Notes: generated from the sequence alone by a model not told the origin. Positions 49,742-59,645 are shown, counted from the stretch's first letter. The stretch is DNA of 64,000 nt from Anaerolineales bacterium (GCA_020634615.1 JACKBI010000003.1:1-64000), one strand, 5' to 3'. Program-made: numbers and translations.

Positions 49742-52700
49742 TCATCCAACCTGTTTCTTCCCGGCTTTGCCACGGCGAAGCAACAAACCCACCAGCAACA
49801 GCAGCAGCAACCCAACCGCCGCCACAGCCGTCACCAGCAGCCCGGTGCGCAGACTGGCCGGCTGGAAACGCATCGTCACCACATGCTCGCCCGCGGGGAC
49901 CGGCACGCCACGAAACAGGTAGTTGGCGCGCAGGATCGGTGCCGGGACGCCGTCAACAGTCGCTATCCAACCGGGGTACCAGGTATCCGCCAGCACCAGC
50001 AATCCTGGCTGTTCCGTCCGCACCCGCAGTTCCACATCCTCGGGCAGATAGCGGGTCACTACCACATCGCCGCCGTCCGCCGAACCGGCCAGCGCATTGG
50101 TCAGCCCCTGTTCCTCAAGATCGCTTTGCACAAGAACCGTCGTCCGCGCCGGGTCGAAGTCCGGCTGGGCCAGGGCGGCCAGCGCCGCCTCGTCGCTCTC
50201 GACCACCGTCACGCCGCCTGCCAGGTATGCCCGCGGCAACGTCTCCAGGTTTTCATAGATCTTGACGTCGCCCGAATGAACCCGCTGAAACGCGCCGTCC
50301 GCTGGCATTGTCAGGGCCGCATGGGTTCCCGTGCGTCCGTCGATCAGCGTCACGCCGCGCAACACCAGGTCGCCCGTGTCGCTCACGTTGCGCACGGTAA
50401 TGCTGGCCGGAGTTCCTGGCTGCACCAGCGGCAGCCGCGCCAGATAGTCCCAGCCAATGGCGTCGCGCGGCCACGGCTGGCTGTTCGCCGGCTGACCATG
50501 CTGGACATCCGATGTCCACACGCCTTCAGCGGTTTCCTGCCCGGCCCGCAGCTCGAACTGGCTGCGCTCGCCTGTACCGTCGACCACGCTGACCATGCCA
50601 AGCCGCTGCCCATCGGGCAACGCCGCCGCCCCCTCCAGATGGCTGAACAGACCCAGTTCAGTCGCCTCAAGCCGGTCGACGGCCGTCAGCGTGATTGCTT
50701 CGCCCGGTGCAATGTGCGTGCTCAATTCCAGATCGTAGTAGACGCCGTCGCGCCACACGTCGAATCCCTTGTCGGTGATGACGTGCTGAACGTTGAGCAG
50801 ACGCAGCAGACGGCTGGCGGGCACGGCGGTCAACTGCTCGCGCAGCCGGCCGTCCGGATCCAACGCCTCGCCCGGCGCAAAGAGCGCCTGCAAGTCAACA
50901 TACCGCCTCAGCGGCAGGACGCCGCCGTCGTATCCATCCACCGCCGGCAGCCGCCAGAGCAGCGGCAGATTGGGCGCGACGATCTCCTGTAGCTTGCTGG
51001 CAACCACCAGATCGTAGATCGCCTCCGGCGGCAGCTCGCCGCTGAACATCGTCTCAAGGTCGGCCAGATCGCCGGGGTCAAACGTGATACCAGAGATGCT
51101 GAGGAAGCGGCCCGGTATCTCGCCACGCTGCTCAGCGTCGCGCGCCGCGGCCAGCAGATCGGCGGGCGCGGTGCGCAAACTGGTGATAGCCTCTGGAGCG
51201 GTAGGACGGGTATGCTCCAATGCAAAACTGGCAAAGGTCAGTTCGACCAGCAGCAACGCGACCAGCGCTGCCCAACGCCAGCGACCGCCGCGCCGCACCA
51301 GCGCCAGCCCGATCACCAGACCGCCAACGACCAGCCACGCCAGCAAAGTAACGAGCCCCGGCCAACTCTGCAAAGCCAGCAGGCCGGCCGCGCCGATCAC
51401 CACCAGCACCAACGCAATCCACTGCCACCGACGGAGCCGCGGACGGCTCACCTGGCGGCCGGTTAGCGGCCCGCGTGAGGTCATGAACCAGCCATCGACG
51501 CCGTAGCCCGCCAGCACGGCCACACCCACGGTGTAGAGCAGCATCCAGCGCGCCGGCGCACGAAAAAGATCAAAGCCAGGCACAAGCTTGTAGAGCAGGA
51601 AATAGAGCGGATCGTACACCCCCAGCGCCAGTGCGAAACCGACCACCGCCAGCGCAAGCGCCAGTCCCCTGGCCAAGCGCAGGCCGCTACCGGACGCGCG
51701 CCTTCCAGTCCACAGCCCCAGCCCGGCCAGCAGCAGCCCGGCCACACCGACGTAGACGACATACTCACCATATGCCGGCGAACCGAAACGATCTGGCAAG
51801 TTTTCGCGGTAGGTCGGCAGCAGGCTCAGCAGCAGCCGGCGCGGGTCCAGCGAAAAGGAGGCAACCTCGCGGAAGGTCAAACCGCCGCTGCGGATCGACT
51901 GGCCGGCCAGTTCCAGCGTTGGGAGCAGTTGCACGGCAGCCAGTCCAAACCCGAGCGCGACCGCCGCAAGCAGCAAGCCAAACCGCCGCCCGCCCGCAGC
52001 GAGGCTTGCCCGCTCCATCGCCGGCGCGCTGTGGTACAGCCGCTGCCACAGCCACGCGAGCAGCGCGACAACCGCCGGCCAGATCGCCGCGACCGATAGC
52101 CCCACCAGGTTGATAAACGCGGTTTGTGTGTGACCGGCCAGCAGTTGCAGGGCAACCACCAACGCCAGCGCTGCCCCGGCGATCCAGTTGACACGGCCCG
52201 GCCCGGCAGCCAGCGCTCGCCCGCGTCCCCAGGTCTCTTCCAGAAGCCACAACATCCACGGCAGCCAGGCAGCCGCGCTCAGCTGATTGACCTGACCGGC
52301 GCGCGCCCCGAGGTAGCCGCCCAGCATAAAAACCAGGCCACCTACAAACGCGGCTGACCAGCTCAGCCGGGCGACGCGACGAACGTAAAGCGCCGTGCCA
52401 AAACCAGCCAGCCAGAGGTGCAGCCCGACCGAAGCGGCCAGACTCTTGGCGGCCGGCAAGCCAATGAAAAACCAGTGGAGTGGATAGAAAACCGCCGACT
52501 GCGGATTAGCCAGAAAAGGCGACCCCAAGAACAGGTACGGGTTCCAGAGTGGCAATCGCCCGGCCGCCAGCGCCTGGTTGGCGAAGTCGCGGTAGGGGGT
52601 GAAGTAGGCAAAGGCGTCACCTGTTGCCAGCACCCGATTGGTAAGCAACAACGGGCGGAAGACCAGCAGCACTGCCAGCGCCAGCCCGACAGCCACCAGC

Positions 52701-52744
52701 ACGCCCCCAAAACGGGCAGCTCGGTTTTGCGCCTCGTCAGTCAT
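49742..52744 (-). CDS. YfhO-family membrane protein
   Basis: A 1000-residue integral membrane protein with about a dozen hydrophobic helices in the first 550 residues and one at the very C-terminus, around a large extracytoplasmic domain. The first lumenal loop carries the YfhO-type pattern FAYFTPYRDFANQALAAGRL followed by PLWNPYLFLGSPFLANPQSA. YfhO proteins are GT-C-fold glycosyltransferases that move sugars from undecaprenyl phosphate to wall polymers or proteins. The end WYPGWIATVDGVPAPILRAN is typical. Overlaps the end of the next gene upstream by 8 nt. Confidence 0.85.
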   Translation of the reverse strand: MTDEAQNRAARFGGVLVAVGLALAVLLVFRPLLLTNRVLATGDAFAYFTPYRDFANQALAAGRLPLWNPYLFLGSPFLANPQSAVFYPLHWFFIGLPAAKSLAASVGLHLWLAGFGTALYVRRVARLSWSAAFVGGLVFMLGGYLGARAGQVNQLSAAAWLPWMLWLLEETWGRGRALAAGPGRVNWIAGAALALVVALQLLAGHTQTAFINLVGLSVAAIWPAVVALLAWLWQRLYHSAPAMERASLAAGGRRFGLLLAAVALGFGLAAVQLLPTLELAGQSIRSGGLTFREVASFSLDPRRLLLSLLPTYRENLPDRFGSPAYGEYVVYVGVAGLLLAGLGLWTGRRASGSGLRLARGLALALAVVGFALALGVYDPLYFLLYKLVPGFDLFRAPARWMLLYTVGVAVLAGYGVDGWFMTSRGPLTGRQVSRPRLRRWQWIALVLVVIGAAGLLALQSWPGLVTLLAWLVVGGLVIGLALVRRGGRWRWAALVALLLVELTFASFALEHTRPTAPEAITSLRTAPADLLAAARDAEQRGEIPGRFLSISGITFDPGDLADLETMFSGELPPEAIYDLVVASKLQEIVAPNLPLLWRLPAVDGYDGGVLPLRRYVDLQALFAPGEALDPDGRLREQLTAVPASRLLRLLNVQHVITDKGFDVWRDGVYYDLELSTHIAPGEAITLTAVDRLEATELGLFSHLEGAAALPDGQRLGMVSVVDGTGERSQFELRAGQETAEGVWTSDVQHGQPANSQPWPRDAIGWDYLARLPLVQPGTPASITVRNVSDTGDLVLRGVTLIDGRTGTHAALTMPADGAFQRVHSGDVKIYENLETLPRAYLAGGVTVVESDEAALAALAQPDFDPARTTVLVQSDLEEQGLTNALAGSADGGDVVVTRYLPEDVELRVRTEQPGLLVLADTWYPGWIATVDGVPAPILRANYLFRGVPVPAGEHVVTMRFQPASLRTGLLVTAVAAVGLLLLLLVGLLLRRGKAGKKQVG

Positions 52745-54425
52745 CGGTCGCAGCTCCGGCCAGCGGTTCGACGCTAAAAAGCGTTGCCGAAAGCGATCCG
52801 TCCGGGTGTGACACAGTAGTCACTGGCGTCAGAACAAGCCCGGCGCGCGCCAGTGCGGCATCCAACTCGGTGCGGCTCTCGGCAGACGGCAGCGCGATCA
52901 GTTGGCGGCGATCGTGTTCGCTGGCGGCTTGGCGCGCCAGATCGGCCGGCGTCTGCCACCAGCGCAGATCAAGGTCCGCGCCATAGAGATAGAATTGGTA
53001 ATGCCAGCCGAACCAGCGGTGGTAGACAACCGCGTCAGCGGGCGCAGTGGCGCGAATGGTTGCCGCCAGCGCGGGCACACCGTCGTAGGTCGCGTTGTCT
53101 GCCACCGGGAAGCGCGGGCTGGCCGCAAGCGTGATAGCCCACAGGCTGGCCGCGGCGACGGCGGCAGCCAGCGCGAGGCACGCCCGATGCCGGCCCTGCG
53201 CCGCGAACCGGTCAGCCCACCAGAGGACGGTGCGCGCCAGCAACAGTGCGAACACCGGCGCCAATGGCAACGCGTAGCGGTCCCAGGGCGCAAGACTGGT
53301 CGCCAGATGCAGAAGGAGGAAGCCGGTGAGGAACAACGCCAGCAGAGCGTCGAAACGTCCTGCAATCGCCGGCTGGGCAGCAGATCTTGTCTCGCGTCCG
53401 CGGGCGGCGAGCACCAGTTGTCCGCCCCACAGAATCACCAAGAGAAGCAACAAGGGGAGCCCCAGCACCATCGCCAGTACCGTCATCCATCCGGCCAGAT
53501 GACCGGCTAACTGCGGGATCGAAATCAGCGCCAGCCCTCCGTAGGTCGCCGCGCTGCGTTCCCAATAGCTCGGCATCCACATCCAGCGCTGGCTGTCCCA
53601 CCAGAGGACGATCACCGCGATCAACGCAAACCCACAGAACAGCCGCCAGAGATCACCCAGCAGCGTCCCGGCTTGCGATGCAGATCGGACCAGTCCCTGT
53701 GTTCCTGCTCGGGCCGGTCCCTGTGTTCCCGCTCGGGCCGGTCTCTGACCGTGCCCGCCCGCCATGTTGTGTCGAACGAGAAGAAAGACGCCTAAAACCA
53801 GCGGCAGAATCAGCAACGCCTGCTGTTTAGTAGCGAATGCCAGCCCGCAGGCGATGCCGGCCAGCCAGGGACGGCCACGCTGGGCAGCCCACAGGCCGAG
53901 CAGCATCCACAGGACCAGCCACGGGTCTGTCAGCAGACTGGGCGAAAGACGAATCGTCAACGGCGACAGGGCCAGAAATGCGACCGCCAGCGCCGCGACC
54001 CGCTTGCCATAGACCGGACGCGCCAGGCTCCAGAGCAGCGCGAGGCTCGCCAGACCGGCGCCCACCCCGGCCAGCCGGCCAAAGGTGACCAGTTGCTGAA
54101 GATGAGCGATCGAGTCCGGGGTGTTGCCCATCAGGGAAGCGATGCCGGCCAGCAGGTAGGGCAGAAAGGGGGGCTTGTCGACATACACGCCCAGCAACAG
54201 AGGATCGCTGCCATCAGCGATGCGCAGCGCCCAGCTTGCATAGAGCGCCTCGTCGGGATGGAGACCGACCTGAAAGACCCAGATAAGGCGAAGCGCCGCG
54301 CCAGCCAGTATGATTCCAGCAATCGACGCGGGAATCAGCCAGCCGGGCAGCGCCAGGGTTGGGCTTTTTTGGGAACGGGAGTCCCGCCCCAGATCAGACA
54401 GAGGTAACGGAGCGAGTCGCTGCAC
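52737..54425 (-). CDS. ArnT/PMT-type family 39 glycosyltransferase
   Basis: A 562-residue membrane glycosyltransferase of the GT-C fold, with about ten helices. HPDEALYASWALRIADGSDP (from residue 56) is the catalytic lumenal loop with the Asp-Glu pair, and DKPPFLPYLLAG follows. It uses a lipid-linked sugar and acts on the outer side of the membrane. Around residues 225-245 the protein reads RPARAGTQGPARAGTQG, from a 24-bp tandem repeat in an interhelical loop. It overlaps the YfhO gene and is 23 nt from the family 2 glycosyltransferase, so the three likely form one pathway. Confidence 0.84.
   Translation of the reverse strand: MQRLAPLPLSDLGRDSRSQKSPTLALPGWLIPASIAGIILAGAALRLIWVFQVGLHPDEALYASWALRIADGSDPLLLGVYVDKPPFLPYLLAGIASLMGNTPDSIAHLQQLVTFGRLAGVGAGLASLALLWSLARPVYGKRVAALAVAFLALSPLTIRLSPSLLTDPWLVLWMLLGLWAAQRGRPWLAGIACGLAFATKQQALLILPLVLGVFLLVRHNMAGGHGQRPARAGTQGPARAGTQGLVRSASQAGTLLGDLWRLFCGFALIAVIVLWWDSQRWMWMPSYWERSAATYGGLALISIPQLAGHLAGWMTVLAMVLGLPLLLLLVILWGGQLVLAARGRETRSAAQPAIAGRFDALLALFLTGFLLLHLATSLAPWDRYALPLAPVFALLLARTVLWWADRFAAQGRHRACLALAAAVAAASLWAITLAASPRFPVADNATYDGVPALAATIRATAPADAVVYHRWFGWHYQFYLYGADLDLRWWQTPADLARQAASEHDRRQLIALPSAESRTELDAALARAGLVLTPVTTVSHPDGSLSATLFSVEPLAGAATDD
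53688..53753. repeat. 24-bp tandem repeat inside the family 39 glycosyltransferase gene
   Basis: Unit 1 (53688-53711) and unit 2 (53712-53735) differ at three or four bases; a partial third unit follows to 53753. The unit core is GGTCCCTGTGTTCCCGCTCG. It stays in frame and encodes PARAGTQG twice. Confidence 0.85.
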
Positions 54426-54448
54426 GCGCGTTCTGCGGGGGTCGCGGA

Positions 54449-55180
54449 TCAGTCCACGAAACGGTACTTCAGCAGCGCCCAGACCGCCTCAAAGGCGTCG
54501 AACGCGCCGATCTTCTTGCCTTCCTGGTACTCGCGCCCGGTGTAGGAGATGGGAACTTCATAGATGCGGTAGCCGCGCTTGAGCAGTTTGGCTGTGATCT
54601 CGGGCTCGATCTCGAAACGCTTGGAGCGCAGTGGCAGCGTCTGGATCACATCAGCGCGGAAGACTTTGTAGCAAGTCTCCACGTCCGACAGGATCGTGTC
54701 ATAGAGCACGTTGGTAAGCAAGGTGATCGAGCGGTTGGCGATCATATGCCAGAAAAGCATCGCCTTGCGCGGCCCGCCGAGGAACCGCGACCCGTAGACG
54801 ACATCGGCCCGATGTTCAAGTATAGGCAGCAATAGCGACGGAAAATCGCGCGGGTCGTATTCCAGATCGGCGTCCTGGATGACAAGAATGTCACCTGTAG
54901 CAGCCTTGATGGCGGAACGGACCGCGCTGCCTTTGCCCTGGTTGTGCGGGTGAAAGACCGTCACCAGGTCACCCTGGGCGGCTTCTTCGCGCAGGATCGC
55001 GGGCGAACCGTCGGTCGATCCATCATCGACGACGACGATTTCCTTTTGAATGACCAGGGGGCCGTCTGTGTAAACCAGCGAAGCGCTGCTGATTTGCAGA
55101 TCAACGGCACGCACGCGGCGAAGTATCTCGCTCAACGTGGCCCGCTCGTTGTACACAGGAATGAGAATCGAGACTTTCAC
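54449..55180 (-). CDS. Family 2 glycosyltransferase (polyprenyl-phosphate sugar synthase type)
   Basis: A 243-residue GT-A enzyme that would make polyprenyl-phosphate hexose, the donor for the GT-C proteins next to it. VSILIPVYNERATLSEILRR starts the nucleotide-binding fold, VVDDGSTDGSPAIL and IQDADLEYDPRDFPSLL (DXD-type) follow, then YGSRFLGG and RGYRIYEVPISYTGREYQEG. GTG 55180 is the start: GGAGG is four bases upstream, and the longer frame to 55273 has no counterpart. No C-terminal membrane helices. Confidence 0.87.
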   Translation of the reverse strand: MKVSILIPVYNERATLSEILRRVRAVDLQISSASLVYTDGPLVIQKEIVVVDDGSTDGSPAILREEAAQGDLVTVFHPHNQGKGSAVRSAIKAATGDILVIQDADLEYDPRDFPSLLLPILEHRADVVYGSRFLGGPRKAMLFWHMIANRSITLLTNVLYDTILSDVETCYKVFRADVIQTLPLRSKRFEIEPEITAKLLKRGYRIYEVPISYTGREYQEGKKIGAFDAFEAVWALLKYRFVD

Positions 55181-55447
55181 ATTACCTCCAAGGACGCGGC
55201 GTGCAGCCGGCGCGATGCGGCTGGCAAAACGCGTTTGAAAGCGCTGACCAACCGGCCCAGCGCACGGCGACATTCAGGTCGTCAAAAGCCCAAACGCCCA
55301 CCAGGGACGATGCTGCAACAGATATGGTCTTCAGGAGAGTCGGCAGTCGTTGTGGAGCCGCGTCGTGCACGGATCCAGAGAACATCACGCAACACGGCAT
55401 CGGGCAGCGCGCTGGCCCGTGATGCAATCCCGAAGAACCACCCACCG

Positions 55448-56041
55448 CTAGTGCGTAACGGTCATTTGATGGGCGAGGATGATGGCTTCAGCGACTTCAC
55501 GCATGGATTTGCGGCTGTTCATGCTCATGCGCTGGATGCTGGCAAAGGCTTCCTGCTCGCTCATGCCGCGGTGATCCATCAGTATGCCTTTGGCGCGATC
55601 GACAGCGATACGCGTTTCAAGACGATCCTCCAGTTGGGCAACTTCGCCGCAGATCGCCTGGTACTCGTTGAAGCGCGACATGACGACCTCGATGGCCGGC
55701 AGCAGGTTGGATTCGTCGAAGGGTTTGATGACGTAACCGGACACTCCAGCCGCGGCTGCCCGCTCCACCAGATCGCGCTGGCTATAGGCCGAAAGCAACA
55801 GCACCGGTGCAATCCCGTCCTCGGTCAACAGCTTGGCTGCTTCAATGCCGTCCATATCAGGCATCCGAATGTCCATGATCACCAGATCTGGCTTCAGCTC
55901 ACGCGCCAGGTTGACTGCACTGCGGCCATCACCTACATCACCGACAACCAGGTAGCCGAGATTGGTTAACATCTCCCTCAGATCACGGCGAATAAGTGCC
56001 TCATCGTCTGCAATAACAATACGTTTGCGTTGTTGTTCCAC
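55448..56041 (-). CDS. pdtaR: ANTAR response regulator (PdtaR type)
   Basis: A 197-residue two-component regulator. The receiver domain has IVIADDEALIRRDLREMLTN, the phosphorylated Asp in LVIMDIRMPDMDG, LLLSAYSQRDL and the Lys in VIKPF. The C-terminal ANTAR domain (AVDRAKGILMDHRGMSEQEA, then FASIQRMSMNSRKSMREVAE) binds paired hairpins in RNA and prevents termination. It starts at GTG with GAGGT seven bases upstream. The kinase gene is directly upstream, making the pair that in actinobacteria responds to nitric oxide or copper. Target RNAs are not visible in the window. Confidence 0.88.
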   Translation of the reverse strand: MEQQRKRIVIADDEALIRRDLREMLTNLGYLVVGDVGDGRSAVNLARELKPDLVIMDIRMPDMDGIEAAKLLTEDGIAPVLLLSAYSQRDLVERAAAAGVSGYVIKPFDESNLLPAIEVVMSRFNEYQAICGEVAQLEDRLETRIAVDRAKGILMDHRGMSEQEAFASIQRMSMNSRKSMREVAEAIILAHQMTVTH

Positions 56042-56142
56042 AGGTCATACCTCTTGATGCGCCACGTTACGCGTCAACACGGTCGATAATTCGGGCCCGA
56101 CGAACCAAGGAACTCCGGGCAGGCCCTATGCCCCGAAGCTGC

Positions 56143-57639
56143 TTATGCCCGGTTGGGCACATCCTTCATAAAAGTGACACTGGCGCGTGTGCCAGGCGAC
56201 GCACGTTCCATCGTGAACTCACCCTTCAGGTCACCTTCCACCAGGGTACGTACGATCGTCAATCCAAGACTGTCGTCGACCGACCCGGTGCTTTCCGGCA
56301 AGCCGACGCCGTCATCGAGAACTACCAATGCCATCTGGTCGCCCAGATCGGTCAGTTGTACCGAGACCGAACCGCGCTCACGGCCATGAAATGCATGTTC
56401 CAACGCGTTCAGAACCAGTTCGTTGGCCACCAGCGCGCAAGCGGTAGCCTGCTGGCTGGGCAGGTAGATGGGCGGTCCTGCAACGTTCAAGCTGATCAGC
56501 TTGCCCGGTGCGACGACTGCCCGTTGCGTCTGGGTGACGATCCGCTGGCAGACATCGCGCACGTTGATCATCTGATCGTCCTCGCGCGACAGGAACTCGT
56601 GAATGACCGACACCGCCAGGATCCGGTTGACCGCCTCGGTAAGCTGCAAGCGAACTTCGGGATCATCCGTGCGTCGACCCTGCATCCGTAAGATCGAGGC
56701 CACGGTTTGCAGGTTGTTCTTGACCCGGTGGTGGACCTCCTTGATCATCGTGGAGAGCACCTGAAGTTGGCGGGCCTTGTCGCGCTCAACGGTCTCGTCG
56801 TGAACCAGCACCAGCGCGCCGCGCTGGGTCAGCTTGCCAGAATTGCGCTTTCTGAAAGGCGACCAGGATGCGCCGTAAGTCCACACCGGCACCACCTTGC
56901 GCGTCCAGTAGAGACCGCCCTCAATCACCTGATGCTCCTGGCATTTCGATGTGCGGAACGCCTCATCGATCAGGATAACATCTTTGGTTTGCAAGTCGCC
57001 AATGTGCTTGCCATCCAGGCTGTCAAGATAACCAAGGCGGCGGTACAAGTTGTTGGCGATGCCGCTGACGTAACGTATCTTGAAGGCCTCGTCAACAAAC
57101 ACAACTCCGTCCCACTCGCTGAACGGCGTCAGATGATCTGCGCTGGCCAGATCACCGCGGAAAGTCATCTGCTGCAACCAGACGACCGCCTTCTGAAAGA
57201 TGTCATCGCGGCGCTTCTGTCGCTCCCAGGCGATCAGATTGGTCTCCACTTTGACCGCTGCGATGACTCGTCCGGCTGCCGACACGACCGGCATGACCTG
57301 CAACACCACCGGCGTTCCCCGATCCATCAGGTTGACCTGGACCTGACCGCTGCGTCCTTGCCCAAGCGCGGCCGTCAGCAACGGATTATCGTCGTATGGG
57401 AGGATCCGGTCAACCCACGACTGCCGGTACAGCGATGCGATGGAATGCGGCATCGCCTGCGCAACAACCCGAAGACCATCGTCCGTGCCAACCACCAGGC
57501 AAATGTCCGCGCGGCTGAGATCGGCAGTGATGGACAACCCGCGCTGCACGCGCTGCATCAGCTCAACCTCATCCGGTTTCAAACCGGCAGCGTAGGTATC
57601 CTGGTTCAGCGTGATGAGCGGGTGTTCGACGATTGTCAT
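56143..57639 (-). CDS. pdtaS: PdtaS-type sensor histidine kinase
   Basis: A 498-residue soluble kinase. The N-terminal GAF-like domain (about 10-150) includes ADLSRADICLVVGTDDGLRV and YRQSWVDRILPYDDNPLLTA; a PAS-like domain follows (about 180-250, VVFVDEAFKIRYVSGIANNL). The phosphoacceptor His lies in KEVHHRVKNNLQTVASILRM near residue 300 (HisKA_2 type), and the ATPase domain has LVANELVLNALEHAF, VVLDDGVGLPE and GLTIVRTLVEGDLKG. No membrane helix. It would phosphorylate the ANTAR regulator encoded 100 bp downstream. A signal is not known for Chloroflexota. Confidence 0.87.
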   Translation of the reverse strand: MTIVEHPLITLNQDTYAAGLKPDEVELMQRVQRGLSITADLSRADICLVVGTDDGLRVVAQAMPHSIASLYRQSWVDRILPYDDNPLLTAALGQGRSGQVQVNLMDRGTPVVLQVMPVVSAAGRVIAAVKVETNLIAWERQKRRDDIFQKAVVWLQQMTFRGDLASADHLTPFSEWDGVVFVDEAFKIRYVSGIANNLYRRLGYLDSLDGKHIGDLQTKDVILIDEAFRTSKCQEHQVIEGGLYWTRKVVPVWTYGASWSPFRKRNSGKLTQRGALVLVHDETVERDKARQLQVLSTMIKEVHHRVKNNLQTVASILRMQGRRTDDPEVRLQLTEAVNRILAVSVIHEFLSREDDQMINVRDVCQRIVTQTQRAVVAPGKLISLNVAGPPIYLPSQQATACALVANELVLNALEHAFHGRERGSVSVQLTDLGDQMALVVLDDGVGLPESTGSVDDSLGLTIVRTLVEGDLKGEFTMERASPGTRASVTFMKDVPNRA

Positions 57640-57716
57640 GTCATCGTAACAGAAAGGCCGACGGCGCCCTTGCCATCGGCCCTAGATTGACTACCGAGTC
57701 AAGCTGCGACCCGTGA

Positions 57717-57795
<79 letters not shown>

Positions 57796-57807
57796 ACGAC
57801 CGTGGTG

Positions 57808-57837
57808 ATTATAGCATGGCGGCATGTGATTCACCAA
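57808..57837 (-). promoter_or_regulatory. Promoter of tRNA-Pro
   Basis: TATAAT on the minus strand (57808-57813), with TTGGTG (57832-57837) 18 bp upstream. Transcription would begin about five bases before the mature tRNA 5' end. Confidence 0.6.
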
Positions 57838-57844
57838 ATGCATG

Positions 57845-58783
57845 TCACGCTGCACCCAGCTTCGAGCCTAAGAGACCCGGCTGGCCACGCAGAAAATCGT
57901 TGATGGACATGGCTGAGCGCCCGGCCAGTTGCACGTGCTCCAGCCTCAGCACGCCCGCGCCTGTCGCAACTACCACCCGTCCATCCGTTGCAACAACGAC
58001 GCCCGGCGGTTGGTCCAACACAAGCTCCGGCTCAGCAGTGGCCCGAAGTATTTTGAGGCTCACGCCATTCCAGGTCGTCGTGGCGGCCGGCCATGGGTTG
58101 AAGGCCCGCACTGCGAGCGAAATTGTCCGGGCAGCGTGTGTCCAGTCGATGACACCCTGTTCCTTGCGCAATGGCCGGCACAGTGTCGCCAGAGTCTGAT
58201 CCTGCGGCTGCGGGCTGATCTCGCCTGCCAGCCAGCGCGGCAGCGTTTCCGTGAGCAACTCTGCGCCTTGTTGTGACAATCGGGCGGTCAGCGTCTCACC
58301 GGTATCAACCGGATCGATGGTCAGCGCAGCCTGCGCCAGGATTGGCCCGGTGTCCATCCCCTCATCCATGCGCATGATGGTGCTGCCGGTCACCTGGTCG
58401 CCGGCAAGGATAGCAGCCTGCACAGGTGCAGCGCCCCGCCAGCGAGGCAGCAATGACGCATGAACGTTGATGCAGCCACTCGGCGGCAGATTGAGAACAT
58501 CCGGTCGCAGTATCTGGCCGAACGCAGCAACGACGATCACGTCCGGCTGCAAGGCAACCAGAGGAGCCACTGCGTCCGGATCGCGCAGGGAGCGCGGCTG
58601 GATAACCGGAATGCCGCGCGCCACTGCCGCGTGTTTGACCGGCGTTAGATCCAGCTTGCGGCCCCGACCGCGGGGACGGTCCGGCTGCGTCACCACGGCC
58701 ACGATGTCGTAACCGCCATTCGCCAGCGCGACCAGAGAGGGAACGGAAAAGTCGGGCGTACCCATGAAAATCACTCGTGTCAT
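57845..58783 (-). CDS. fmt: Methionyl-tRNA formyltransferase
   Basis: Formylates initiator Met-tRNA with 10-formyl-tetrahydrofolate. The 312-residue protein starts MTRVIFMGTPDFSVPSL, has VVTQPDRPRGRGRKLDLTPV, and the catalytic core NVHASLLPRWRGAAPVQAAI (Asn-His) with the Asp in MDEGMDTGPILA. The C-terminal domain is present. GAGG lies six bases upstream of the ATG. A -10-like TACAAT with TGA before it is at 58802-58810 on the minus strand. Confidence 0.95.
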   Translation of the reverse strand: MTRVIFMGTPDFSVPSLVALANGGYDIVAVVTQPDRPRGRGRKLDLTPVKHAAVARGIPVIQPRSLRDPDAVAPLVALQPDVIVVAAFGQILRPDVLNLPPSGCINVHASLLPRWRGAAPVQAAILAGDQVTGSTIMRMDEGMDTGPILAQAALTIDPVDTGETLTARLSQQGAELLTETLPRWLAGEISPQPQDQTLATLCRPLRKEQGVIDWTHAARTISLAVRAFNPWPAATTTWNGVSLKILRATAEPELVLDQPPGVVVATDGRVVVATGAGVLRLEHVQLAGRSAMSINDFLRGQPGLLGSKLGAA

Positions 58784-58801
58784 CTGCCACCTCGGACAGT
58801 G

Positions 58802-58810
58802 ATTGTATCA
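58802..58810 (-). promoter_or_regulatory. Extended -10 of fmt
   Basis: TGATACAAT on the minus strand, an extended -10 with one mismatch, 19 bp before the fmt start. A -35 box is not evident. Confidence 0.45.
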
Positions 58811-58976
58811 CACGGAACGAAGGAAGGAGAAAGGGGGAAAGCGGGAGAAATGCGCCAGGATCATATCGCCGCGCGCAGTGTGAAACCTTGATAGCCTTCG
58901 TGCGTAAAGCAGGTAGGAAAATATGTCACCAGGTACTGGTTGCCCGCGAACCATACTATTGGTGCAGGAGGATCAT

Positions 58977-59597
58977 GTGACTGAGTTGAACGAACCGATA
59001 GAGAACAACCTGCCAAACGAATCTGAAACGCCGCTGGACCCGACGGCTGACGCACTGGACGACCTGCAGGACACAGTAGAAACTGGCGCGCAGTCAGCCG
59101 CGGCCGCAGTTGACGAAGGAGCGCTGGTGGTGGTTGAATCCGTCAGCCAGGCAGAGCAGGACAGCACTGCTGGCCAGGCCGAGGAGCCGCCGACCATCAT
59201 GGACCGGCTGGCAACCGACACCGAGTACGACGCCGACGCAACCAGCGACGACCGGGTGATGGCGGCGCTGGCGTATGCGACCCAGCTTATCCTGCCGTTT
59301 GTCGTGCCGATCATCATCCTAATTTCGGAGACGAGCAAGCGGCGGCCCTTCCAGCGCTATCACGCGATCCAGTCAATGGCTGTCGCGGTGGTGATCTACG
59401 GGCTGGAATTGGCGCTGGTGGTAGCAGCAAGCATTTCTCTGGCCACCATTGTTCTGTGGCTTTGCCTGTGCTTCGTCATCCCGGCGATGATCGTGCTCTG
59501 GCTGTTGCCGCTGTACTATGCAATCCTGGCTTACAACGGTAAGCGCTTCCGCATCCCCGGACTGACCCAGTTCCTGCACGACCAGCGCTGGCTGTAG
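58977..59597 (+). CDS. DUF4870-like membrane protein with acidic N-terminus
   Basis: A 206-residue protein. Residues 1-95 are acidic and disordered-looking (ELNEPIENNLPNESETPLDP at the start). The second half has DRVMAALAYATQLILPFVVP, KRRPFQRYHAIQSMAVAVVI and further helices, the DUF4870/Tic20-like pattern of a small three- or four-helix membrane protein. GTG 58977 is decided by AGGAGG five bases upstream. Function unknown; the hairpin at 59702 ends the transcript. Confidence 0.75.
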   Translation: MTELNEPIENNLPNESETPLDPTADALDDLQDTVETGAQSAAAAVDEGALVVVESVSQAEQDSTAGQAEEPPTIMDRLATDTEYDADATSDDRVMAALAYATQLILPFVVPIIILISETSKRRPFQRYHAIQSMAVAVVIYGLELALVVAASISLATIVLWLCLCFVIPAMIVLWLLPLYYAILAYNGKRFRIPGLTQFLHDQRWL

Positions 59598-59599
59598 GG

Positions 59600-59645
59600 A
59601 GTATGTTAGTTCGGTAGTTCGATAGTGCGAAAGTTCGGTAGTGCA
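59600..59645. repeat. AGTTCGGTAGTGCG array, left arm
   Basis: GTTAGTTCGGTAGTTCGATA then GTGCGAAAGTTCGGTAGTGC starts 3 bp after the stop of the membrane-protein gene. The reverse complement of this unit recurs at 59856-59889. Confidence 0.75.

Noticed and set aside
54449..55273. Start of the family 2 glycosyltransferase at 55273
   Set aside because: GTG 55180 has GGAGG four bases upstream and matches the usual VSILIPVYNE start; the longer form has no counterpart.
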